Source: Holdemanella porci
GTDB lineage: Bacteria; Bacillota_I; Bacilli_A; Erysipelotrichales; Erysipelotrichaceae
Direction: 5' to 3'
NCBI RefSeq assembly: GCF_019052655.1
Contig: NZ_JAHQVB010000039.1
Coordinates: 1-18,703, forward strand
Length of the DNA stretch: 18,703 nucleotides
Shown: piece after piece, positions 8,834 to 14,960 of the stretch
Layout: each line of letters opens with the position of its first letter
Numbering within the stretch: position 1 is the first letter of the stretch
The notes under the pieces: model-generated
Databases searched by the model: none
Seen by the model: the letters and a program-made list of their open reading frames with translations, nothing else
Told to the model about the DNA's origin: nothing
Translations under genes and position numbers: made by a program

Positions 8834-9994
8834 ATGAATGTACAAGAGAAAATTAATAAAATGGAAAATTGTCGTGGAAAAAACCATGACCTATTAGAAT
8901 TCAGACAATGGTTAACGGATGCAATACCAAATCATACAGCCTTAAAAAAGATTCAGGTAGCTGGTACAAACGGAAAGGGAAGTACTTCAATTTGGCTAAG
9001 AGATTTGTTGATGAAAAAAGGATATAAAGTAGGGGTTTTTACATCTCCACATTTGATTCATCATACAGAAAGAATACGCGTGAATGATACATGTATTACT
9101 TTAGCTGATTGGGAAAGAATCTATGATCAATATGAAGAGTTATTCTTATTACATAAGATGACAATGTTTGAAATGGATCTATGGATGTCAATGGCCTATT
9201 TTATTGAACAACAAGTTGATTACTGCATTATTGAAGCTGGGATGGGAGGTCGTTTGGATGCGACAACAGCTTTGGATTATGAAGCCTGCTTAATTACTAA
9301 TGTAGGACTTGATCATACGGAATATTTAGGGGATACATTTGAACAAATCGCTTATGAAAAATCAGGTGTATTTAAACCAAATGTTCCTGCTCTGACAACC
9401 GAAGATAAACCGGAATGTCAAAAAGTAATGGAGCTTGTTGCAGATTATATGAAAACACCATTATGTTTTATTGATTGTCAAGAAACTGATGTATTGAGAT
9501 GGAATGGTATGACATTTCATTTGAATCCACCGTTATATCAGGCTAAAAATTTATCTCTAGCATTAGAAACGTTGAATGTACTTGGAATTTGGCTCGAAGA
9601 AAATGAAATTCAACAGGTAATTGATCATTTTAAATGGGCAGGCAGATATATGGTTCTTAGAAAAGATCCATTGGTTTTATTAGATGGAGCACACAATGTA
9701 CATGGAATAACAGCGTTGACACAATCTTTGAAGGATTTTACAGGAAAGATTTATTTTTCGGTATTAAAAGAGAAGGATGCACCGCATATGATTGAATTAC
9801 TTCAATCCATTAGTAAAGACATTACATTAGTAGAAATATCGAGTGCTCGTCTATATCCATTAGAAAAATTAGGGTATCCTATTATTACAGTGGATGAGTT
9901 GATCTCAAGACTTTTAGATACAAAAGAAGACAGTTTATTATGTGGTTCTCTATATTATGTAGGAGAAGTATTAGAAAAATGGGGCAATGTTTGA
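8834..9994 (+). CDS. folC: Folylpolyglutamate / dihydrofolate synthase
   Basis: A Mur-ligase-like ATP-dependent enzyme of the cytosol that adds glutamate to folates (and, in bifunctional forms, to dihydropteroate). The 386 residues contain the P-loop AGTNGKGST (43-51), FTSPHL, the conserved EAGMGGRLDATT, LITNVGLDHTEYLG, the omega-loop-like YEKSGVFK and, in the C-terminal domain, DGAHN. All key motifs are present. It is somewhat shorter than the common 420-430, with the shortening at the N-terminus and in the C-terminal domain. No ribosome site precedes the ATG, in keeping with a leaderless mRNA. No terminator follows; marR begins 51 bases downstream with its own promoter, so read-through is possible. 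Bifunctionality cannot be judged by eye. Confidence 0.95.
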   Translation: MNVQEKINKMENCRGKNHDLLEFRQWLTDAIPNHTALKKIQVAGTNGKGSTSIWLRDLLMKKGYKVGVFTSPHLIHHTERIRVNDTCITLADWERIYDQYEELFLLHKMTMFEMDLWMSMAYFIEQQVDYCIIEAGMGGRLDATTALDYEACLITNVGLDHTEYLGDTFEQIAYEKSGVFKPNVPALTTEDKPECQKVMELVADYMKTPLCFIDCQETDVLRWNGMTFHLNPPLYQAKNLSLALETLNVLGIWLEENEIQQVIDHFKWAGRYMVLRKDPLVLLDGAHNVHGITALTQSLKDFTGKIYFSVLKEKDAPHMIELLQSISKDITLVEISSARLYPLEKLGYPIITVDELISRLLDTKEDSLLCGSLYYVGEVLEKWGNV

Positions 9995-10019
9995 CACACC
10001 CTATTTTAGCGCTTAGAAT
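9991..10019 (+). promoter_or_regulatory. Promoter of the MarR-type gene
   Basis: TTGACA (9991-9996), 17-base spacer, TAGAAT (10014-10019). The -35 contains the folC stop codon. Transcription should begin near 10026. GGAG at 10035-10038 is a good ribosome site for the ATG at 10046. Confidence 0.85.
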
Positions 10020-10045
10020 TGTTCTGTTGAGACTGGAGCGATAAT

Positions 10046-10477
10046 ATGTTTACGATTGAGGAGTTTTTGCGTATATCCAATCAAATGAGGGATTATTATG
10101 CAAAAAAAATAAAAGATAGTTTTCAAGAATTTAATTTTTCACCAAATGAAATATCTATCTTGATTGTTTTAAAGAATAATTCAACTATTACAACAAGTAC
10201 GGAATTAAAAGTGGTGTTAGGCGTTTCAAAGACTCTGATTTCTAGAAGTGTTGATTCGTTGGAAAAAAAGGGACTTATTTGTACTTGCATAGATGAAAAA
10301 GATAGTCGAATACACCATTTACAACTCACAGGCGAGTGTAAACCTATTTTAAAGATTATTGATGAAGAGATTGGTAAAATCAATAAAACATTATTTAATG
10401 ATGTGTCTGTAGAAGAAATGAAAAGCTTGAAGCAGACGATGAGTAAATTACAGAAGTGTGTTGAAAAAGAAGAATAG
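10046..10477 (+). CDS. MarR-family transcriptional regulator
   Basis: A 143-residue winged-helix DNA-binding protein. The N-terminal dimerisation helix is followed by the recognition region (VLGVSKTLISRSVDSLEKKGLI, about residues 57-78) and the wing with the conserved Asp-Glu-Lys-Asp-Ser-Arg signature near residues 82-88; the C-terminus is another long helix. Family members usually repress neighbouring or own genes and are released by phenolics, oxidants or metals. The next gene is a flavin-reductase/rubredoxin fusion, with a perfect palindrome at its promoter, so a redox or oxidative-stress signal is a reasonable guess. One cysteine (in LICTCI, beside the wing) pairs with another two residues away; whether they sense oxidation is unknown. 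Confidence 0.9.
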   Translation: MFTIEEFLRISNQMRDYYAKKIKDSFQEFNFSPNEISILIVLKNNSTITTSTELKVVLGVSKTLISRSVDSLEKKGLICTCIDEKDSRIHHLQLTGECKPILKIIDEEIGKINKTLFNDVSVEEMKSLKQTMSKLQKCVEKEE

Positions 10478-10493
10478 TTATATAGCATATAAC
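10477..10493. promoter_or_regulatory. Perfect palindrome, candidate operator of the rubredoxin gene
   Basis: GTTATATAGCATATAAC: two 7-base arms around AGC. It begins on the last base of the marR stop codon and covers the place where the -35 of the next promoter must lie. Size and position fit a MarR-type operator; binding is inferred. Confidence 0.55.
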
Positions 10494-10503
10494 CATTAAA
10501 CTT

Positions 10504-10511
10504 GCTACAAT
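10504..10511 (+). promoter_or_regulatory. Promoter -10 region of the rubredoxin fusion gene
   Basis: TACAAT (10506-10511), with the TG at 10503-10504 completing TG-C-TACAAT, is an extended -10. The expected -35 position (about 10483-10488) falls in the palindrome and is poor, as is common for extended -10 promoters. A strong AAGGGAGGTG ribosome site is at 10521-10530. Confidence 0.6.
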
Positions 10512-10535
10512 AGAAGTAACAAGGGAGGTGTTCTT

Positions 10536-11153
10536 ATGGACAACACAGTTTTGTATGATCTTTCTTATGGTATGTATGCCGTGGGTGTAAAAGACGGCAT
10601 GCGCGAATGCGGATGTATTGTGAATACTGTATTTCAGGTTTCTACGATAGGACCGCTAATTGCCTTGAGCATGAACAAGGATAATTATACTTGTTCTTTG
10701 ATTGAAAAAAATAAGTATTTTTCTTTATCAATCTTGCCTGAAACAATAGATTCACAAGTGATTACGGATTTAGGTTTTCAAACAGGAAAAGATAAAGATA
10801 AGTGGGCGAAGTTGAATCATCATTTGTTTAGAGAATTGCCTGTTGTAGATGATGCGTTAGGATACATGATGTGTGAAGTACAAAGTCAGATGGATGCAGG
10901 AACACACTTTGTATTCTTGGCAAAAGTCGTTGATGCCAAGAAAGGTGATTCTGGTAAACCAATGACCTATGCATATTATCATAATGTATTAAAACAAAGC
11001 GCACCGGCAAAAGCACCTACATACAGAAAAGAAGAAAAGTGGGTATGTAGTGTTTGTGGATATGTATATGATGGTGATGATTTTGAAAGTGAACCAGATG
11101 ATTATGTATGTCCAGTTTGTGGAGCTAAAAAAGACATGTTTAAATTGCAGTAA
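10536..11153 (+). CDS. hrb: High-molecular-weight rubredoxin (flavin reductase-rubredoxin fusion)
   Basis: A 205-residue two-domain redox protein. Residues 1 to about 155 resemble the FMN-binding flavin-reductase-like domain (an N-terminal Gly-Met-Tyr-Ala-Val-Gly segment, [12 protein letters not shown], and [11 protein letters not shown]). Residues 168-205 form a rubredoxin with iron ligands Cys171, Cys174, Cys192 and Cys195 in CSVCGYVY and CPVCG. Family members take electrons from NAD(P)H through FMN to the Fe(Cys)4 centre and pass them to oxygen- or NO-reducing flavodiiron proteins in anaerobes. No such partner is in the window. The gene lies 58 bases after the MarR gene and shares a terminator with folT. 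The electron donor and acceptor here are inferred. Confidence 0.93.
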   Translation: MDNTVLYDLSYGMYAVGVKDGMRECGCIVNTVFQVSTIGPLIALSMNKDNYTCSLIEKNKYFSLSILPETIDSQVITDLGFQTGKDKDKWAKLNHHLFRELPVVDDALGYMMCEVQSQMDAGTHFVFLAKVVDAKKGDSGKPMTYAYYHNVLKQSAPAKAPTYRKEEKWVCSVCGYVYDGDDFESEPDDYVCPVCGAKKDMFKLQ

Positions 11154-11154
11154 A

Positions 11155-11183
11155 AAAGGTGGACCTATTAACGGTTCACCTTT
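11155..11183. terminator. Shared terminator of the rubredoxin fusion and folT
   Basis: AAAGGTGGACC (11155-11165) pairs with GGTTCACCTTT (11173-11183), 11 pairs with one G-U, loop of 7. On the minus strand six Ts follow; the plus-strand T-tract is poor. The folT stop codon lies in the loop. Confidence 0.8.
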
Positions 11184-11719
11184 GGCTTTAATTGAATACA
11201 TGTTTTCATTACTAAATATAAAATAACGACTTGGAATGGTAATGAAATTAAGTTTTTGATTAATTTAGGACTCGCAATAACTAAGAATGGAGTTCCCCAC
11301 AACATAGATGTAAATAGTGTGTTTAGAAATAAACTGACAACTACATCATATGTTATTCGACATAAGATGACGCGAACCCAAGTGATTCTTTCGCAGTTAT
11401 AGAAGTAAGCTGAAAAAATACATGCGCTTGCCATAGTTGAAATCATAAAGATCGGATAATATGCACCCACAGGTTTAACCATGTAATTGACTAAATCTAA
11501 TAATGGTGCAAGCACTAAGTTTGGAATGGGTCCATAAAGTAAGCAGCTAGCAGCTATCGCAATGGATGCAAAGCCTATTTTTAACTGGTTTGTGATTTGG
11601 ATGGATCCAAACAAGTTAAGAATAACATTTAGGGCAAAAAATAATGCCACACCTACGATAACACGCACGTTTTTTAATGAGCGTGCATTTTCTTTTAACA
11701 TTACAAAGTATTGATTCAT
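11168..11719 (-). CDS. folT: ECF transporter S component, folate family
   Basis: A 183-residue membrane protein, the substrate-capturing (S) subunit of an energy-coupling factor transporter. It has about six hydrophobic segments, including VGVALFFALNVILNLFG near residue 23, a central LLYGPIPNLVLAPLLDLVNY typical of the folT-family group, and a C-terminal LPFQVVILYLVMK. The shared EcfA/A'/T energising module is not in the window and is presumably elsewhere. The folate assignment is strongly supported by the tetrahydrofolate riboswitch in its leader. The start at 11719 follows AAGGAGG by 11 bases, a spacing slightly long; the next Met (six codons in) is possible but has no ribosome site. Confidence 0.9.
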   Translation of the reverse strand: MNQYFVMLKENARSLKNVRVIVGVALFFALNVILNLFGSIQITNQLKIGFASIAIAASCLLYGPIPNLVLAPLLDLVNYMVKPVGAYYPIFMISTMASACIFSAYFYNCERITWVRVILCRITYDVVVSLFLNTLFTSMLWGTPFLVIASPKLIKNLISLPFQVVILYLVMKTCIQLKPKVNR

Positions 11720-11725
11720 ATATAA

Positions 11726-11772
11726 AAAGACCTCCTTTTTTCCATATTGCGATACAAAAAAAGAAAGTCTTT
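11726..11772 (-). promoter_or_regulatory. Hairpin that hides the folT ribosome site
   Basis: On the minus strand AAAGACTTTCTTTTTT (from 11772 to 11757) can pair along 16 bases, with two G-U pairs, with AAAAAAGGAGGTCTTT (11741 to 11726), which contains the AAGGAGG ribosome site. The loop is 15 bases. It is the probable expression platform of the riboswitch, acting on translation. Confidence 0.65.
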
Positions 11773-11788
11773 AATTTTTTCGATCACA

Positions 11789-11884
11789 ACAGCGGGATGC
11801 AAAATATGTACCGCAAGAATAACTTTTCGTTCCTTAACCAACTCCCCGTGTTAAAGACACTTAACGCACATATTTTTACTCTGT
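11789..11884 (-). promoter_or_regulatory. Tetrahydrofolate (THF) riboswitch aptamer
   Basis: The minus-strand RNA matches the THF riboswitch pattern from memory of the consensus: P1 ACAG/CUGU, the internal-loop pair AGUA...UUUGCAUCC, P2 AAAUAUGU/ACAUAUUU, the conserved GCGUUAAGUG, the GUGU/ACAC hairpin, GGGGAGUUGG, GGAACGAAAAGU and UUGCGGUACAU. It lies just after a consensus promoter and 70 bases before folT, the classic location for this class. Excess reduced folate would lower transporter synthesis. Confidence 0.88.
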
Positions 11885-11894
11885 ATGTAATTGA

Positions 11895-11923
11895 ATTATA
11901 TGTATTAAAAAGAGATCTGTCAA
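11895..11923 (-). promoter_or_regulatory. Consensus promoter of folT
   Basis: On the minus strand TTGACA (11923-11918), exactly 17 bases, TATAAT (11900-11895): a perfect sigma-A promoter. RNA would start near 11888, four bases before the aptamer. The -35 lies in the loop and arm of the preceding terminator. Confidence 0.92.
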
Positions 11924-11934
11924 CAGATCTCTTT
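11909..11934 (-). terminator. Terminator of the peptide-binding protein gene
   Basis: AAAGAGATCTG (11909-11919) pairs perfectly with CAGATCTCTTT (11924-11934), loop TCAA. On the minus strand five Ts follow the stem. It starts 6 bases after the stop codon. Confidence 0.9.
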
Positions 11935-11939
11935 AATTG

Positions 11940-13646
11940 TTATTCAATTGTAGCTTTGTCTAACGCTTTAACGAAGTCATACAATGCAGCTGTATCTAAG
12001 TTTTTGATCTTTTTGTTGTATAGATCATAGTAACTTAAACCATTGATTGCTACATATGGACATAAAGCAGAAACTTTTTCATAAGCTTCCTTATAAGCAG
12101 CAGTACTTGCAGCTTGATCAGTTGTATGTAATGCAGTATCTAACAATGCATCTAAATCAGGATCTGATAAACGAGCTGTGTTATCTGTTTGACCAGTTTG
12201 GCATAATAAGTTGATACCAGTGTCATCACCTGAACTAAATTGCCATCCCATGTAAGATACTTCCCAATCGTTAACTGTATCATCACCTTGAACTGTTGCA
12301 ACCATTGTGTTGAATTCACTTAAGTTTGTCTTGAAATCAACGCCAAGTTCATCGCCCCAAGCTTTTTCTAGCATTGGAAGTATTGTATCTAATTGATCTT
12401 TACCTTTTGTAGAAACCATACGAACAGTTAATTTTTGTCCATCTTTTTCACGTTTTCCATCACTTCCTACAGTCCAACCAGCATCGTCTAAGATTTGTTT
12501 AGCTTTTTCGATGTCATAATCATAGTAAGTCATGTTGTCATCTTTTTCTTTACCAGTAATGATATCACCTAATTGTGATGAAATTGGGTTAGCCATTAAT
12601 ACTGGAACGAAACCAGGTTGAGTTTTCTTAACATCTTTACTTCCTTTAGAGAATGAGTAGTAGCTATCAACAAATGATTGACGGTCAATCGCATAAGTTA
12701 ATGCTTGACGTACAGCAGGATCTGCAGTGGCTCCAGCTTCACAGTTGTAAATAAAGTATTGCATTGAGCTTGATGCGTAGTTGTTGTAAGTTAAGTTCTT
12801 ATCTAAACTTGCAGTACCAACTTTATCAGCGTTATCAGCTTGTGGTAATAAATCAACAGTTCCTTTTTGAAGTTCTTGAAGTTCTGTTGAAGTATCACAA
12901 ATCTTCATTACAACATTATCAATTTGGTATTCTCCATCTTCAGCTTTAAATTTATCATTCTTAACAAATGTGGCGGCTGAATCTTTTTGGAAGTTTTTCA
13001 ATACATATGGTCCAGTACCAATTGGTTTACTAGCCTTGTCTTCAAACATCTTTGTATCACCTTTTTTGTATTTTTTGAATTGTGAATTAGAGATGATTGG
13101 GAATGTACCAACTTGGCTTATCGCGTCGATTCTTGGTGTTGCCAAGTGGAAGGCAACTGTGTAATCGTCGATTTTTTCAACACCACTTAGAGTTTCGGCA
13201 TCTCCTTCGTGATATTCTTTATAACCTTCTAAGTAATCAACATACGTTGAGAAACGACCAGTATAGCTTGGGTCAGCCATAGCTGTAAATGTCAATACAA
13301 CATCATCTGCATCCAATTTAGATCCATCAGAGAATTTCACTCCTTTTTTCAATTTGAATGTTAATGTTGATCCATCCTCACTAATAGTTGGTTGTTCAGT
13401 AGCAAGTTCTGGTTGTAATTGATTATCACGATCATAGCTCAACATACTTTGATAAACCATTTCAATAACGTAATCATCATATACAGTTTGATAATACAAT
13501 GGAGAGAAAATTCCATTGAAACCTGTGTTTAAGCCAACTGTCAACGTTTTACCATTTGCACCAGATGATCCACCAGCACAACCAGTCATCATTGCAGCTG
13601 CCATACATACGGCACCGGCCTTCTTTAAATAGTGACTTGTTTTCAT
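11940..13646 (-). CDS. Peptide ABC transporter substrate-binding lipoprotein (SBP family 5)
   Basis: A 568-residue extracellular solute-binding protein of the oligopeptide/dipeptide (OppA/DppA, SBP_bac_5) type. From the ATG at 13646 the N-terminus is a lipoprotein signal: Lys-rich start, hydrophobic core, then MMTGC with the lipidated Cys23. The family body follows, with a QPTISEDGSTLTFKLKKGVKFSDG segment opening the binding lobe (about residues 85-110), IGTGPYVLKNF mid-protein and VRQALTYAIDRQ at about 310. A GTG three codons upstream is an alternative start, but AGGTG six bases before the ATG favours the latter. No permease or ATPase genes adjoin, so it is an orphan binding protein here. 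Peptide specificity cannot be read. Confidence 0.93.
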   Translation of the reverse strand: MKTSHYLKKAGAVCMAAAMMTGCAGGSSGANGKTLTVGLNTGFNGIFSPLYYQTVYDDYVIEMVYQSMLSYDRDNQLQPELATEQPTISEDGSTLTFKLKKGVKFSDGSKLDADDVVLTFTAMADPSYTGRFSTYVDYLEGYKEYHEGDAETLSGVEKIDDYTVAFHLATPRIDAISQVGTFPIISNSQFKKYKKGDTKMFEDKASKPIGTGPYVLKNFQKDSAATFVKNDKFKAEDGEYQIDNVVMKICDTSTELQELQKGTVDLLPQADNADKVGTASLDKNLTYNNYASSSMQYFIYNCEAGATADPAVRQALTYAIDRQSFVDSYYSFSKGSKDVKKTQPGFVPVLMANPISSQLGDIITGKEKDDNMTYYDYDIEKAKQILDDAGWTVGSDGKREKDGQKLTVRMVSTKGKDQLDTILPMLEKAWGDELGVDFKTNLSEFNTMVATVQGDDTVNDWEVSYMGWQFSSGDDTGINLLCQTGQTDNTARLSDPDLDALLDTALHTTDQAASTAAYKEAYEKVSALCPYVAINGLSYYDLYNKKIKNLDTAALYDFVKALDKATIE

Positions 13647-13678
13647 AATTTGCACCTATCCCTTCTTGTGATGTCACT

Positions 13679-13707
13679 AGTGTAAAACTTTACAATGAAA
13701 AATGCAA
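13679..13707 (-). promoter_or_regulatory. Promoter of the peptide-binding protein gene
   Basis: On the minus strand TTGCAT (13707-13702), 17 bases, TACACT (13684-13679). The palindrome at 13681-13694 covers the -10 and spacer, so a protein bound there should block it. Confidence 0.65.
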
Positions 13708-13768
13708 GTAAAATTTACATTAATTTACATTTGTGTGTAAAATAATTACAATTTATACATAATGTATA
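13681..13768. promoter_or_regulatory. Cluster of palindromes between divergent genes
   Basis: Four perfect inverted repeats: TGTAAAACTTTACA (13681-13694), GTAAAATTTAC (13708-13718), TGTAAAATAATTACA with a 5-1-5-like symmetric core (13736-13750) and TATACATAATGTATA (13754-13768). ATTTACATT is also repeated 10 bases apart (13713 and 13723). The first three share TGTAA/TTACA half-sites. They are candidate operators of one or more unknown regulators. Confidence 0.5.
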
Positions 13769-13801
13769 CGATATATAAACAATATGTTATTTAATGTATA
13801 C
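13760..13801. repeat. Direct repeat TAATGTATAC upstream of pta
   Basis: TAATGTATAC occurs at 13760-13769 and 13792-13801, 32 bases apart (about three helical turns). The first copy overlaps the TATACAT/ATGTATA palindrome. Possibly a cooperative binding site; the DNA is very AT-rich, so chance is not excluded. Confidence 0.4.
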
Positions 13802-13868
13802 AGATTTTGTAGATAAACTATGAGAAAAAGTTCACATTGTTTTTGTGGTAAATAAAGCATTTTTGGAC

Positions 13869-13874
13869 TATACT
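13869..13874 (+). promoter_or_regulatory. Candidate -10 of the pta promoter
   Basis: TATACT, 27 bases before the pta ATG, is a good -10, but the -35 at the proper spacing (TGGTAA, 13846-13851) is weak, which suggests dependence on an activator. AGAGG at 13885-13889 is the ribosome site. Confidence 0.4.
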
Positions 13875-13900
13875 TTGATAGAAAAGAGGTAGTTAAAGTT

Positions 13901-14872
13901 ATGATTATTGATGAATTAGAAAAAAAGGTCCAAGGAAAGGGAGTACGAATCGTATTTACCGAAGGTTGGGATCCACGTGTACAAAAGGCAGCTATTGATT
14001 TGAAAAATAATGATGTTGTACGCCCAGTATTATTAGGAACTCCAGAAGAAATTGCTGGCTGTGCACAAAAGAATAGTTTAAATGTTGAAGGAATCGAACA
14101 AATCGATCCAAATAACTTTGATCACATGGATGAAATGGTCCACAAAATGGTCGAATTACGTCGTGGTAAAATGGACGAAGAAAAAGTTCGTAAAGCATTG
14201 AAGAGTACAAACTATTTTGGAACTATGTTAGTTCAAATGGGATATGCCGATGGTTTATTAGGTGGTGCTACATACTCTACTGCAGATACTGTACGTCCAG
14301 CATTACAATTGATTAAAACAGCTCCAGGAAACCAATTAGTTTCTTCTTGCTTCATTTTAATTAAAGAAGAATCTCAATTGATCATGGGTGACTGCTCAAT
14401 CAACATTAACCCTAATACAGATGATTTAGTAGAAATCACTATGCAAACAGCTAACTCAGCTCGTCAATTTGGTGTAGAACCAAAAGTTGCATTATTATCA
14501 TACTCAACAATGGGTAGTGCAAAAGGTGAATGCGTTGCTAAGATGACTGAAGCAAGTGATCGTTTGCGTCGTATTGCTGATTTTGATATTGATGGAGAAA
14601 TGCAATTTGACTGTGCAGTAAGTGAAGAAGTTGCTCGTTTAAAAGCTCCTAATTCAAAAGTTGCTGGACATGCAAATACTTTTATTTTCCCTAACTTGTC
14701 AAGTGGAAATATTGGATACAAAATTGCTGCTCGTTTAGGTGGATATGAAGCAGTTGGACCAATCTTACAAGGATTGAACGCGCCAATCAATGACTTATCT
14801 CGTGGATGTACTTCAGATGAAATCTACAAGATGGCTATTGTAACTGCTGCTCAAAAAGATATGGATATCTAA
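13901..14872 (+). CDS. pta: Phosphate acetyltransferase
   Basis: Interconverts acetyl-CoA + phosphate and acetyl phosphate + CoA, the first step of acetate/ATP formation in fermentation (acetate kinase is not in the window). The 323 residues match the short, single-domain PTA_PTB type: RIVFTEGWDPRV near the start, ADGLLGGATYSTADTVRPALQLI at about 119-141, LLSYSTMGSAKG at about 200-211, and the C-terminal KVAGHANTFIFPNLSSGNIGYK and CTSDEIYKMA. The codon choice looks more GC-tolerant than that of the jet genes, as expected for a highly expressed housekeeping enzyme. It is a single-gene unit with its own terminator. Nothing in it looks damaged. Confidence 0.97.
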   Translation: MIIDELEKKVQGKGVRIVFTEGWDPRVQKAAIDLKNNDVVRPVLLGTPEEIAGCAQKNSLNVEGIEQIDPNNFDHMDEMVHKMVELRRGKMDEEKVRKALKSTNYFGTMLVQMGYADGLLGGATYSTADTVRPALQLIKTAPGNQLVSSCFILIKEESQLIMGDCSININPNTDDLVEITMQTANSARQFGVEPKVALLSYSTMGSAKGECVAKMTEASDRLRRIADFDIDGEMQFDCAVSEEVARLKAPNSKVAGHANTFIFPNLSSGNIGYKIAARLGGYEAVGPILQGLNAPINDLSRGCTSDEIYKMAIVTAAQKDMDI

Positions 14873-14896
14873 TTTAAATAATTATATTTTTCGATA

Positions 14897-14924
14897 AAAG
14901 AATCTCAATTGAGGTTCTTTTTTT
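14897..14924 (+). terminator. Terminator of pta
   Basis: AAAGAATCTC (14897-14906) pairs with GAGGTTCTTT (14911-14920), one G-U pair, loop AATT, with the T-run continuing to 14924. Confidence 0.9.
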
Positions 14925-14938
14925 CGTGCTATGAAAAA

Positions 14939-14960
14939 AAGAGATGATTTCTCATCTCTT
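14939..14960 (-). terminator. Terminator of mgtE
   Basis: AAGAGATGA (14939-14947) pairs with TCATCTCTT (14952-14960), loop of four; on the minus strand seven Ts follow. It overlaps the mgtE stop codon. Confidence 0.88.

Noticed and set aside
8798..8887. Longer N-terminus for ung (open frame to 8887)
   Set aside because: The extra residues are hydrophobic and unlike the family, run antisense through folC, and the ATG at 8797 gives the normal length with a ribosome site.
11677..12030. 117-codon plus-strand open frame
   Set aside because: It lies antisense to the folT start, the riboswitch and the end of the peptide-binding gene, with no ribosome site or family resemblance.
13681..13694. TGTAAAACTTTACA as a CcpA cre site
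   Set aside because: The outer bases fit, but the central CG that LacI-type regulators need is AC here.
13736..13750. TGTAAAATAATTACA as a GlnR/TnrA site
   Set aside because: Those sites need seven bases between TGTNA and TNACA; here there are five.
14464..14790. 108-codon open frame antisense to pta
   Set aside because: A shadow of the biased codon use of pta; no ribosome site and no recognisable protein.
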